The notes beneath the pieces were generated by a model. It worked only from the letters and a program-made list of their open reading frames with translations, was not told the DNA's origin and made no database searches. A stretch of DNA of 35,314 bases, taken from Gaiellasilicea sp031371615 (GTDB lineage Bacteria > Actinomycetota > Thermoleophilia > Gaiellales > Gaiellaceae). The stretch is from contig JANMJY010000265.1 in the NCBI GenBank assembly GCA_031371615.1, positions 1 to 35,314 on the forward strand, written 5' to 3'. Numbering within the stretch: position 1 is the first letter of the stretch; every line of letters begins with the position of its first letter. The position numbers and the translations under genes are program-made. This document shows, one piece after another, positions 9,402-17,664 of the stretch.

Positions 9402-10559
9402 GTGAGGATCACCAAGATCGAAACGATCGCTGTCCGGACCCCCATGCGGGAGCCGTTGGTCTGGCCGGGTGGCACCAGGCATTCTGCGTCGGGGCTGCTC
9501 GTCCAGATCCACACCGATGAAGGGCTGATCGGGATCGGCGAGGCGCCCGGACCGACGCTGCCGACGATCCAAACGATCATCGACGCGGAGCTCGGCCAGT
9601 TCCTGATCGGCCAGGATCCGCTGCGGATCGAGTGGCTCGTGCATCGGCTGGAGGAGTTCACGCGCAACTGGAGCCGGATGGGCGCGTACGCGATCGCAGG
9701 CGTCGAGATGGCCCTGCTGGATCTCAAGGGAAAGGCGCTCGGAGTCCCAGTCGCGGAGTTGCTCGGCGGCTTCTGCCGTGACCGTGTCCCCGTTGTCGGC
9801 TACCTCTTCATCGACTCGCCGGAGGCGAACGCGCAGAAGGCCGGTGCCTTCGTCGACGCGGGCTACACCGAGCTGAAGCTGAAGGTCGGGCGCGACTTCG
9901 AACAGGATCACGACACGATCGCCGCGATCCGGGACCGCGTCGGGCCGGACGTGAAGATCCGGATCGACGCGAACATGATCTGGAGCGTCCCCGCGGCGAT
10001 CAAGTGGATCCGCGGCCTCGAGCGCTTCGACCTCCAGTACGTCGAGCAGCCGGTGCCCGACTTCGACGTGCAGGGCCTGGCCCAGGTGCGTCGCTCGGTT
10101 GCGGTCCCGATTGCAGCGGACGAGGCGTGCACCGACCTGCGCTCCGTGCTCGAGCTGATCAAGGCGGATGCCTGCGACGTGCTCGTCGTCTACCCGTCCG
10201 AGGCCGGCGGGCTGCGCCGAGCGCACCAGATCGGCGCCCTCGCCGACGCAGCCGGCAAGTGGTGCGTGATCGGCAGCTGGGCCGAGCTCGGCGTCGCCAC
10301 GGCCGGGAACGTCCACGTCGTCGCTGCGTCTTCCAACTACCCGTTCGCAAGCGACACGCACTACCCGCTGCAGGAGCAAGACGTCCTCGCGGAGCCGTTC
10401 GAGATGACGGACGGCCTGGTCGAGGTGCCCCGTTTTCCGGGGCTCGGCGTCGAGCTCGATCCGGAAGCCGTGCAACGACTTTCCAACTTTCAAGTCCGTG
10501 AGTCCGTCTTTTATGACGACATCCATGGAGAGGCACCAAGGGTCGGTCAGATCCTCTGA
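9402..10559 (+). CDS. Enolase-superfamily enzyme (muconate-lactonizing-enzyme subgroup), altered second catalytic lysine
   Basis: This 385-residue mandelate racemase/muconate lactonizing enzyme family protein has an N-terminal capping domain and a TIM barrel. The KxK motif ELKLKVG (K159, K161) places it nearest the MLE/N-acylamino-acid racemase subgroup. Metal ligands are D189 (RIDAN), E215 (EQPV) and D240/E241 (AADEA). On the sixth strand, where the subgroup normally has the second catalytic lysine before a PxxxGG turn, the sequence is VVYPSEAGG, with Tyr264. Activity could be epimerisation or dehydration of an amino-acid derivative such as an N-acyl amino acid, a dipeptide or a hydroxyproline (inference). 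It is the first gene of the rightward operon, starting at GTG 9402 just after the GntR operator. Confidence 0.9.
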   Translation: MRITKIETIAVRTPMREPLVWPGGTRHSASGLLVQIHTDEGLIGIGEAPGPTLPTIQTIIDAELGQFLIGQDPLRIEWLVHRLEEFTRNWSRMGAYAIAGVEMALLDLKGKALGVPVAELLGGFCRDRVPVVGYLFIDSPEANAQKAGAFVDAGYTELKLKVGRDFEQDHDTIAAIRDRVGPDVKIRIDANMIWSVPAAIKWIRGLERFDLQYVEQPVPDFDVQGLAQVRRSVAVPIAADEACTDLRSVLELIKADACDVLVVYPSEAGGLRRAHQIGALADAAGKWCVIGSWAELGVATAGNVHVVAASSNYPFASDTHYPLQEQDVLAEPFEMTDGLVEVPRFPGLGVELDPEAVQRLSNFQVRESVFYDDIHGEAPRVGQIL

Positions 10560-10572
10560 CGACCTCAGGGAT

Positions 10573-10581
10573 AGGAGGGGG
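10573..10581 (+). promoter_or_regulatory. Strong ribosome binding site of the solute-binding protein gene
   Basis: AGGAGGGGG lies seven bases before the ATG at 10589. It is the strongest Shine-Dalgarno sequence noticed in the window, suitable for an abundant binding protein and supporting this start. Confidence 0.75.
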
Positions 10582-10588
10582 CAGCACG

Positions 10589-12214
10589 ATGTCAGACGAA
10601 ACAACGTCCGATAGCCCGGTTGGGGGCGAGCTCGACCGTCGAGAGTTGCTGAAGAAGGCGGGTGTGCTCGGCGCAGGCGCCGTTGCGGCCGGCTCGCTCG
10701 GCGGCACGGCGAAGGCCGCGACCAAGCGGCACCGGGCCACACCGATCAAGAAGGGCGGCCGGCTCATCTGGGGGCTCGAGTCGGACCCCGCGCACGTGGC
10801 GCCGTTCGGCGGCATCCTGACGGCCAACCACTGGGCCAAGGAGTTCGCCTACGACTCGCTGGTCGAGTGGGACCGCAACCTGAACGTCAGGCCGGCCCTC
10901 GCCGAGAAGTTCGAGATCATCAGCAAGACGGCGATTCGCTGGACGTTGAAGCGAGGCCTCAAGTTCCACAACGGCAAGGAAGTGACGTCGGCCGATGTCA
11001 AGTACTCGGTCGAGAAGATGCTCAGCCCGCCGCTGCCGGGGAGCATCTCCACCGTCGCCCAGGTGCCGGCGATCGACAGGGTCGAGATCGTCTCGAAGTA
11101 CGTGTTCATCCTGCACTTGAAGCAGTCCGACGCACGCGTGATCGGCTTCTTCGCGTGGCAGCGCTACGCGGCGATCGTGCCCGAGGGGCTCTACGACCAG
11201 ATCAACGTCTCCCGCGGAGCGATCGGGACCGGCCCGTACCGGATGCTCGGCTACGAGCCGAACGACCGGATCGAGTACGTGAAGAACCCGAACTTCTGGA
11301 AGAAGGGGTTCCCGTACATGGACTCGATGCAGCTGAAGATCCTGTCCGATGAGCAGGCCCGCGTCGCGGCCCTGCGCGCTGGGGCGATCGACGGCGCGAC
11401 CCTGTCGGTCGACGTCGCCCGATCGCTCGCCAATGTCAGCAACCTGAAGGTCCTGAAGGGGCCGAACGCCGCGTTCCGCGAGCTGCAGATGACGATCAAG
11501 CGGGGCGAGGACAAGCCCTGGCACAAGCAGGCCGTGCGCTTGGCGGTGATGCACGCAATCAACCGCGCGGACATCATCAAGCGGGTCTACAGCGGCGAAG
11601 CCGAATACTCGGGGCATGTTCCGCCCGGTTACGGCCCCTGGCCGCTGAAGGACTCGGACCTGCGGGACAAGTACGAGAAGTTCGACCTGCCTCTGGCGAA
11701 GAAACTGATGGCGGGCGCCGGCTTCGCGGACGGGTTCAAGGTCACGATGACCACGTTCGCCCTGCAGGACTATCCGCTGATCTCGGCGGTTGTCCAGTCG
11801 CAGTTGAAGCAGATCAAGATCGACGTCGAGATCGTTGCTCAGGAGGCAGGTACCTTCGCCGCGAACAACGGCAAGGGAACCTTCGACTGGGATCTCACCG
11901 GTCGCGGCATGCGCGGCGACGTCGACGGGTATGTGGCCGAATTCCATCCGGCCGCGCCCGTCTTCAAGATCTGGTACCCGGAGTACAGGAACATCCGGGC
12001 TTGGAGGGGGATCGGCAACGGCCGGATCCAGCTCGAGCCCGCGAAGCGCCTGCCGATCTACCAGGACGCCGAACGGTCACTCCTGCTCAACCCGGTGCAG
12101 ATCCCGCTGGTCGCGATCAAGAAGTACCAGGTCATGAACAAGCGGGTGCAGAACATGTACGTCGCCTTCAGCGACTTCAACACGGGGCTTCGCAACGTGT
12201 GGCTGAACGGGTGA
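10589..12214 (+). CDS. ABC transporter substrate-binding protein, family 5 (peptide/nickel type), Tat-exported
   Basis: This 541-residue extracellular solute-binding protein delivers the substrate to the permeases encoded next. The N-terminus carries a twin-arginine signal: DRRELLKKAG at residues 16-25, a hydrophobic stretch to about 39, and a probable cleavage site after AKA (41-43). There is no lipobox cysteine. Family-5 features include the early segment NVRPALAEKFEIISKTAIRW, the hallmark WTLKRGLKFHNGKEVTSADVKYSVEKM and later GTGPYRMLGYEPNDRIEYVKNPNFW. Ligands of the family range from peptides to opines and glycosides, so the substrate is open. The gene is preceded by a strong ribosome site and followed by a terminator-like hairpin, an arrangement that favours excess of binding protein over permease. 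Confidence 0.95.
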   Translation: MSDETTSDSPVGGELDRRELLKKAGVLGAGAVAAGSLGGTAKAATKRHRATPIKKGGRLIWGLESDPAHVAPFGGILTANHWAKEFAYDSLVEWDRNLNVRPALAEKFEIISKTAIRWTLKRGLKFHNGKEVTSADVKYSVEKMLSPPLPGSISTVAQVPAIDRVEIVSKYVFILHLKQSDARVIGFFAWQRYAAIVPEGLYDQINVSRGAIGTGPYRMLGYEPNDRIEYVKNPNFWKKGFPYMDSMQLKILSDEQARVAALRAGAIDGATLSVDVARSLANVSNLKVLKGPNAAFRELQMTIKRGEDKPWHKQAVRLAVMHAINRADIIKRVYSGEAEYSGHVPPGYGPWPLKDSDLRDKYEKFDLPLAKKLMAGAGFADGFKVTMTTFALQDYPLISAVVQSQLKQIKIDVEIVAQEAGTFAANNGKGTFDWDLTGRGMRGDVDGYVAEFHPAAPVFKIWYPEYRNIRAWRGIGNGRIQLEPAKRLPIYQDAERSLLLNPVQIPLVAIKKYQVMNKRVQNMYVAFSDFNTGLRNVWLNG

Positions 12215-12235
12215 CCGACAGCAGTCCCGTCGAAC

Positions 12236-12273
12236 CGGAGGGGCGCCGCTGCGGCGGCGTCCCTCCGACTTTT
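12236..12273 (+). terminator. Attenuator-type hairpin between binding-protein and permease genes
   Basis: Bases 12236-12249 pair with 12254-12267 in a 14-bp stem containing one G-T wobble, with a four-base loop TGCG. The stem is followed by ACTTTTC. This has the form of an intrinsic terminator. Because the downstream permease genes belong to the same transporter, it most likely acts as a partial terminator that reduces permease mRNA relative to the binding protein. Confidence 0.65.
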
Positions 12274-12297
12274 CGGGGCCGGTAGGGCCGGCCGAGC

Positions 12298-13248
12298 GTG
12301 GGTGGCTACGTCCTCAAGCGAATCGGGCTCGCGATCCCGACTCTCTTCGTCGTTTCGGTCGGGATCTTCCTCATGGTCCGGCTGCTGCCCGGCGACATCA
12401 TCGACATCCTTTTCGGCGGCGACCAGACCGCCAGCGAGGAAGTCAAGGCGCAAGCGCGCGAGCAACTCGGTCTGAACGGCTCCTACCCGGCGCAGTACTG
12501 GCGCTGGATCAGCGGCATCTTCCAGGGAGACTTCGGCTTCTCGCTCCGGAACACCGAGCCCGTCTCGAACATCGTCCTCAAGTCGCTCTACGTCACGCTC
12601 GAGCTGGTCCTCCTCGCCCTGCTGATCGCCGTTGTCGTCGGCGTGCCTCTCGGCGTCATCTCCGCCGTCAAGCGCGACAGCGCCGCCGACTACGTTGCGC
12701 GCATCGGAGGCCTGGTCGGGCTCAGCATTCCCAGCTTCTGGCTGGCCACGCTGCTGCTGTTGTTCACCTCACGGGTGCTCGGCTGGGTCCCCCCGCTCAT
12801 CTACATCTCCCCGTTCCACGACCCAATCGGCAACCTGAGCCAGTTCATCCTCCCCTCGATCTCGATCTCGGTGTTCACGATGGCGATCGTGATGCGCATG
12901 GTGCGCGCGACCATGCTGGAGGTACTCGGGCAGGACTACGTCCGCACGGCCCGCGCCAAGGGCGTCAACCGCAGGACCGTGATCTCCAAGCACGCGCTGC
13001 GGAACGCCTTGATCCCTGTGGTCACGATCGTCGGCTTCGAGGTCGGGGTGCTGATCGGCGGCGCCGCTATCGTCGAGATCATCTTCGGGCTGCCGGGAGT
13101 CGGCTACACGCTCCTGCAGGCGATCTTCGGCCGTGACTACCCCGTCATCCAGGCGATGACGCTGATGATCGCGTTCGTCTTCATCTTCGCCAACCTGCTG
13201 GTGGATCTCCTCTACGGGGTTCTCGACCCGAGGATCGTGCAGGAATGA
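12298..13248 (+). CDS. ABC transporter permease, DppB type
   Basis: This 316-residue integral membrane protein of the binding-protein-dependent transport family begins with a first membrane span at about 9-28 (YVLKRIGLAIPTLFVVSVGIFLMVRLLPGD, the DppB opening). About five further spans follow. The cytoplasmic EAA loop that contacts the ATPases is at about 215-235 (VRTARAKGVNRRTVISKHAL). The C-terminus LLVDLLYGVLDPRIVQE is the usual DppB ending. It starts with GTG at 12298, 83 bases after the binding-protein gene and beyond the hairpin. With the next gene it forms the heterodimeric channel of the importer whose ATPases are encoded at 6493-8501. Confidence 0.95.
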   Translation: MGGYVLKRIGLAIPTLFVVSVGIFLMVRLLPGDIIDILFGGDQTASEEVKAQAREQLGLNGSYPAQYWRWISGIFQGDFGFSLRNTEPVSNIVLKSLYVTLELVLLALLIAVVVGVPLGVISAVKRDSAADYVARIGGLVGLSIPSFWLATLLLLFTSRVLGWVPPLIYISPFHDPIGNLSQFILPSISISVFTMAIVMRMVRATMLEVLGQDYVRTARAKGVNRRTVISKHALRNALIPVVTIVGFEVGVLIGGAAIVEIIFGLPGVGYTLLQAIFGRDYPVIQAMTLMIAFVFIFANLLVDLLYGVLDPRIVQE

Positions 13249-14186
13249 GCCCGAGACGGCGAGCTCCCGCGCCCGTGTTCGCGACCGAAGCAGTCGGAGA
13301 CCCGGCGACCGCCTGGGGGGCGCTGCCCAGGCGGCGCCTCGCCTCCCTCGGTAAGTGGCGCAACCCGATCGGCCTCGTCGGTGCGGCCATCATCGTCTTC
13401 AACGTCCTGGTCGCCCTCTTCGGCTCGTTGGCCTGGCGCGCGGACCCCAACGAGCTCGTCGGCCTTCGATTCGAGCCGCTCAGCTGGGCGCACCCGATGG
13501 GCACCGACGAGATCGGGCGCGACACGCTGGCGCGCGTTATCCACGGTGCGCAGGTCTCGCTTCAGGTCGGTGCGATCTCCGTCTCGATCGCCTTCGTCGG
13601 CGGCGTCGTGTTCGGCATGCTCGCCGGCTACTACAAGGGAATCGTCGACACGCTCCTGATGCGCATCGTCGACATCATGTTCTCGCTGCCCGGAATCGTC
13701 CTCGCAATCGTGATCGCCGGCCTCCTGGGCCCGAACCGCCGCAACGCCATGATCGCGATCGGAATCGTGATCCTGCCGGCCTTCGCGCGGGTCGTGCGTG
13801 GTGCCGTGCTGGAGGTGATGGGCTATCCGTACACCGAGTCGGCCCGCGCGCTCGGCGCCGGCGGTTGGCGGATCATGCTGCGCCACGTGATCCCCAACAT
13901 CGGCGCACCGCTGCTCGTGCTGGTCACGGTCTACCTGTCGGTCGCGATCCTGGCCGAAGCGGCACTCAGCTTCCTCGGGCTCGGCACGCAGCCGCCCGAG
14001 GCCTCGTGGGGCGGCATGCTGAGCACGGGCCGGACCTACATCGACATCACACCGTGGCTGTCGATCTTCCCCGGCGCAGCGATCATGATCGTCGTGTTGG
14101 GCTTCAACCTCCTCGGCGACGGCCTGCGCGACATTCTCGATCCGCGGCTCGGACCTCACGTAGGCGACGTTCCCGTCAAGAAGTAG
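13245..14186 (+). CDS. ABC transporter permease, DppC type
   Basis: This 313-residue permease pairs with the preceding DppB-type subunit. After a hydrophilic N-terminal tail of about 45 residues it has the OppC-type first span, the motif HPMGTDEIGRDTLARVIHGAQVSL and several membrane spans. The EAA loop is at about 193-212 (YTESARALGAGGWRIMLRHV). The C-terminus NLLGDGLRDILDPRLG is characteristic. ATG at 13245 overlaps the previous stop (ATGA), with an AGGA just upstream inside the preceding gene. The long proline/arginine-rich tail before the first span is unusual but compatible with the family. Confidence 0.95.
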   Translation: MSPRRRAPAPVFATEAVGDPATAWGALPRRRLASLGKWRNPIGLVGAAIIVFNVLVALFGSLAWRADPNELVGLRFEPLSWAHPMGTDEIGRDTLARVIHGAQVSLQVGAISVSIAFVGGVVFGMLAGYYKGIVDTLLMRIVDIMFSLPGIVLAIVIAGLLGPNRRNAMIAIGIVILPAFARVVRGAVLEVMGYPYTESARALGAGGWRIMLRHVIPNIGAPLLVLVTVYLSVAILAEAALSFLGLGTQPPEASWGGMLSTGRTYIDITPWLSIFPGAAIMIVVLGFNLLGDGLRDILDPRLGPHVGDVPVKK

Positions 14187-14192
14187 CGCCGG

Positions 14193-15797
14193 ATGCTTGA
14201 CGTCCTGATCAGGAACGGCTGGGTCGCCGACGGCGCGGGCAGCCCGCCGTACCTCGGCGACGTTGCGATCGAGGGCGGCAAGATCGCCGACGTCGGCCGG
14301 CTCGGCGCGGCGGCGACTGCGGACCGCGTCATCGACGCGACCGGCAAGATCGTCTGCCCAGGGTTCGTCGACCCGCACAGCCACAGCGACTTCTCGATCC
14401 TCGCGAACCCCACGGCCGAGAGCACGATCCGCCAGGGAGTCACGACGGAGGTCGTCGGCAACTGCGGCTGGAGCTACGCGCCCGTCACCGCGGCTTCGGA
14501 GCCGACCATCCGCAGCCGGCTGCACTCGTTCGGCTTCGACAAGCCCACGATCCCGTGGTCGACCTTCGGGGAGCACCTCGAGTTCCTCTCGGACGTCGGC
14601 CACACGCCGAACTTCGCCTGGTTCGTCGGCCACAACGCGATCCGCCTCGCCGCGGGTGTCTCCGGCTCGACACCGAGCGCCGAGCAGATGGCGGCGATGG
14701 AGGGCTTCGTCCACGAGGCGATGCAGTCGGGCGCGCTCGGGATGTCCACGGGGCTCGAGTTCAACCCGGGCCGGGAGGCGACGACCGACGAGCTGATGCG
14801 GCTGAACGCCGTCGCCGGATCCTACGACGGCATCTACACGAGCCACATCCGCAACCGCGACTCGGGTCTGCTCGACGCGATCGACGAGTTCCTCGCGGTC
14901 GCCCGCGCGGGGAGCACACGAGCGGAGATCTCACACCTGAACGTCCGTCACAACACGAACGCGCCCGAGCGAGGCTGGGAACGGGCGGTCGAGAAGATGG
15001 CAGCGAGCCGCGAGACGGGGCTCGACGTCCTCGCCGACACGACCCCGTTTCGCGAAGGCCTCGGCCAGATGGCCGGGATCCTGCCGCCGTGGGTGGCCGA
15101 GGACGGGCCGGAGGCAGCAGCCCTGAAGCTGCGCGACCCGGCGCTGCGGGAGCGGATGCGCAACGAGAGCGACCGCTACTGGCGCTTCATCCACAAGGGC
15201 GAGTGGGAGCGCGTGCACTTCCAGGCGACTCCGCAGCATCCTGACCTCGGCGGGCTGAACTTCCGCCAGATCTCGGAGAAGCTCGGCAAGGACCCGTGGG
15301 AGTGCTACCTCGACATCCTCGCCGACGCCGGCGCCGACTACGAGTCGATCCTCACGGTCGGGACGCTCTTCACCGACGAGCACCTGGCGGAGATGATCGG
15401 CCACCCGCTCTTCTGCCTCGGCGTCGACACGTTCACGGTGCAGGACAGCGGGCCGCTGAGCGAGATCATGAAGCACCCGCTCGGCTTCGCCGGCCACGTC
15501 CACTACCTCACCCATCACGTGCGCGAGCAGGGAACGCTGCGCCTGGAGGAGGCGATCCGGAAGATGACGAGCATGCCGGCCGCGCACTTCGGTCTCTGGG
15601 ATCGCGGCCTGCTCCGCACGGGCTACAGCGCCGACGTGGTCGTGTTCGACTGGGACGAGCTCGACGACGTCTCGACGCGCGACAATCCGACCGTGTACGC
15701 ACGCGGGATCGAGCACGTCCTCGTCAACGGCGTCCTTGTCGTCGACGGCGCCGAGCACACGGGCGCTCGCCCGGGCCGTCATTTGCTGCGGCAGTGA
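14193..15797 (+). CDS. N-acyl-D-amino-acid deacylase / D-aminoacylase-like amidohydrolase
   Basis: This 534-residue amidohydrolase resembles D-aminoacylases in length and motifs. The N-terminal beta domain (LIRNGWVADGAG) leads into FVDPHSHSDF with the metal histidines 62 and 64. NCGWSYAP follows (90-97), whose Cys91 corresponds to the bridging cysteine of D-aminoacylase. Further histidines are in YTSHIRNRD and EISHLN, and the late barrel aspartate is probably in LGVDTFTV. The expected reaction is hydrolysis of an N-acyl-D-amino acid, or a D-glutamyl-type amide, to the free amino acid and a carboxylate in the cytoplasm. It follows the importer permeases directly, suggesting that it acts on the imported substrate. 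Dihydroorotase-like or isoaspartyl activity is less likely. Confidence 0.88.
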   Translation: MLDVLIRNGWVADGAGSPPYLGDVAIEGGKIADVGRLGAAATADRVIDATGKIVCPGFVDPHSHSDFSILANPTAESTIRQGVTTEVVGNCGWSYAPVTAASEPTIRSRLHSFGFDKPTIPWSTFGEHLEFLSDVGHTPNFAWFVGHNAIRLAAGVSGSTPSAEQMAAMEGFVHEAMQSGALGMSTGLEFNPGREATTDELMRLNAVAGSYDGIYTSHIRNRDSGLLDAIDEFLAVARAGSTRAEISHLNVRHNTNAPERGWERAVEKMAASRETGLDVLADTTPFREGLGQMAGILPPWVAEDGPEAAALKLRDPALRERMRNESDRYWRFIHKGEWERVHFQATPQHPDLGGLNFRQISEKLGKDPWECYLDILADAGADYESILTVGTLFTDEHLAEMIGHPLFCLGVDTFTVQDSGPLSEIMKHPLGFAGHVHYLTHHVREQGTLRLEEAIRKMTSMPAAHFGLWDRGLLRTGYSADVVVFDWDELDDVSTRDNPTVYARGIEHVLVNGVLVVDGAEHTGARPGRHLLRQ

Positions 15798-16825
15798 TCG
15801 ACCTCCGATCCGACCTGCACGCTTCTCCGACGGACGAGATGTGGGACGCCATGCGGGCCGCACCCCTGGGCTGGGCGACCTTCGGCGAGGATCCCTCCGT
15901 CAACGAGCTGCAGGAACGGATGGCGGCTTTGCTCGGCAAGGAGGCCGGGCTCTGGGTGCCCACCTGCGGGATGGCCAACCTCGTCGCGCTGCTGACGATC
16001 GCTCCCCGGGGGAGCACCGTCGTTCTCGAAGCCTCCTCGCACGTCCTCACCTCGGAGGAGCGGGGGATCGAGGAGATCGCCGGCCTCGAGCCCTGGTCGC
16101 TGTGGGCCGAGGACGGGCGGCTCGACCCGGCGGAGGTGGAAGAGGCGATCGTCGACACGGGCGCGCTGATGCTCGTGCTCGAGAACACGCACACGAGAGC
16201 CGGCGGCGCCGTCCTCACGCCGGAGCTGACGGCCGAGCTGGCCCGGGCTGCTCAGCGCCACGGCGCCTACGTCCACCTCGACGGGGCACGGCTCTTCAAC
16301 GCCGCGGCCGCGCTCGGTGTCCCGGTGTCGGATCTCGCAGCTCCGGCGAACACGGTGGCGGTCAGCCTGAACAAGGGCCTGTGCGCGCCGATGGGGACGA
16401 TCCTCGCCGGCCGCACCCAGGTGATCGAGCTCGCGCACCAGACGCTGCGCCGGCTCGGCGGCGCGAGCGTGCACAAGGCCGGCATCGCCGCCGCCGCGGC
16501 GCTCGTCGCGCTCGACACGCTCGTCGACCGGCTCTCGGACGACCACCGGCGCGCGCGGAAGCTGGGTGCTCTCCTCCAGGAGATCCCGGGCATCGAGGTC
16601 GAGCCGGCCGAGATCGAGACGAACATCGTGCTCGCGGACGTCAGCGGCACGGAGCTCTACCCCGACGAGTTCCTGCGGCTCCTGGCCGAGCGCGGCGTGC
16701 TGGGCCTGGACCGCGACACGAGCCGGATCCGCTTCGTCACGCATCGCCTGATCGGCGACAGCGAGATCGCCGAAGCTGCAGCGGCCGTCGCGGCGGTCGC
16801 CGCCGAGCACGTTCAGACCGGTTAG
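15794..16825 (+). CDS. Threonine-aldolase-like PLP-dependent beta-eliminating lyase
   Basis: This 343-residue fold-type I PLP enzyme matches low-specificity threonine aldolases: IDLRSDL at the N-terminus, HLDGARLFNA at 161-170 (cofactor Asp163, Arg166) and the PLP lysine at 194 in VSLNKGLCAPMG. It would split a beta-hydroxy-alpha-amino acid into glycine and an aldehyde. The start is GTG 15794, overlapping the deacylase stop (GTGA); this gives the family length, and the upstream reading frame is antisense-like. Following a D-aminoacylase, it could process the amino acid released by that enzyme; this is inference. Its TAG stop overlaps the TAA of the convergent gene (TTAG, 16822-16825). Confidence 0.9.
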   Translation: MIDLRSDLHASPTDEMWDAMRAAPLGWATFGEDPSVNELQERMAALLGKEAGLWVPTCGMANLVALLTIAPRGSTVVLEASSHVLTSEERGIEEIAGLEPWSLWAEDGRLDPAEVEEAIVDTGALMLVLENTHTRAGGAVLTPELTAELARAAQRHGAYVHLDGARLFNAAAALGVPVSDLAAPANTVAVSLNKGLCAPMGTILAGRTQVIELAHQTLRRLGGASVHKAGIAAAAALVALDTLVDRLSDDHRRARKLGALLQEIPGIEVEPAEIETNIVLADVSGTELYPDEFLRLLAERGVLGLDRDTSRIRFVTHRLIGDSEIAEAAAAVAAVAAEHVQTG

Positions 16826-17664
16826 GCGATCTCCAGGAGCTCGAGCGTGGGCCGGTGGATGATGTCCTCCACCACCTGAGGGTCGACGACCGGCATGTCG
16901 GGCCCGAAAGCGTGACCGGTGACCGAGCGCAGCCCGGCGATCGTCTGGCTCGCCGAGAAGAACGGGTAGTCGGTGCCGAACAGGAGCTTGTGCTCGACGC
17001 GGTACTCGATCGCGCTCACGAGCGCCTGGTAGAGCAGCCAGCGCCGGGTGACGAGCCCCGAGATGTCGGCGTAGACGTGCGGGTGGCGGCGGACGACGGC
17101 GATCGCCTCGTCGAACCAGGGGTGGCCGATGTGGGCGATCACGATCTTCAGGTTCGGGTAGCGCAGCGCGATCTCGTCGAGCAGGATCGGCCGTGCCAGC
17201 AGCAGCGAGCCGGAGCGGGCGAACGTCGTTCCCTGGTGGATCAGCATCGGCAGCTCGAGCCGCTCGAGCGCCTCGCAGACTCGGAGGAAGTCGGGGCCGA
17301 GCGGCTCGACGTTCTGGTAGATCGGGCCGAGCTTGCAGCCGACGAGGCCGAGGTCGTTCCTCATCCGCTCCAGCTCGTCGATCGCAGACCCGGCGGACGG
17401 GTCGACGGCGCCGAAGCCGATCAGTCGGGCGGGATCGCGCGCCACGTACTCGGCGACGTAGTCGTTGGGGACCACGAAACCGGCCGCAGGAGCGTTGAAG
17501 GCCAGGACCACCGCTCGATCCACGTCAGCGAGCGCATCCTTGTAGTGGTCGTCCAGGCTCCCGCCCAGCGGCACGTCGGGCCAAGCCGCGCGCGCCTCCG
17601 ACGCGAACTTCTCGCTGATGTGCAGCGGGTACTCGCCGACGTGGGTGTGGACGTCGACGATCAC
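16822..17664 (-). CDS. Amidohydrolase family 2 metal-dependent hydrolase
   Basis: This 280-residue TIM-barrel hydrolase belongs to the amidohydrolase 2 group (ACMSD/resorcylate decarboxylase and lactonase relatives). It begins with IVDVHTHVGEY, in which His6 and His8 bind metal. LKIVIAHIGHPWFDEAI supplies further metal or catalytic histidines, and LLFGTDYPF has the conserved aspartate. Products are usually decarboxylated acids or hydrolysed lactones. The GTG start at 17664 overlaps the stop of the metallophosphoesterase gene by four bases and immediately precedes the first motif. A start at 17691 would add nine residues without support. The two genes form a leftward pair, separate from the larger operons. 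Confidence 0.88.
   Translation of the reverse strand: MIVDVHTHVGEYPLHISEKFASEARAAWPDVPLGGSLDDHYKDALADVDRAVVLAFNAPAAGFVVPNDYVAEYVARDPARLIGFGAVDPSAGSAIDELERMRNDLGLVGCKLGPIYQNVEPLGPDFLRVCEALERLELPMLIHQGTTFARSGSLLLARPILLDEIALRYPNLKIVIAHIGHPWFDEAIAVVRRHPHVYADISGLVTRRWLLYQALVSAIEYRVEHKLLFGTDYPFFSASQTIAGLRSVTGHAFGPDMPVVDPQVVEDIIHRPTLELLEIA

Noticed and set aside
9339..10742. Minus-strand frame of 467 codons opposite the enolase-superfamily gene
   Set aside because: The product has no domain and mirrors the codon bias of the 9402-10559 gene; it would also erase the operator region.
13212..14846. Minus-strand frame of 544 codons opposite the DppC-type permease and deacylase genes
   Set aside because: Charged low-complexity translation typical of an antisense shadow, spanning two clear plus-strand genes.
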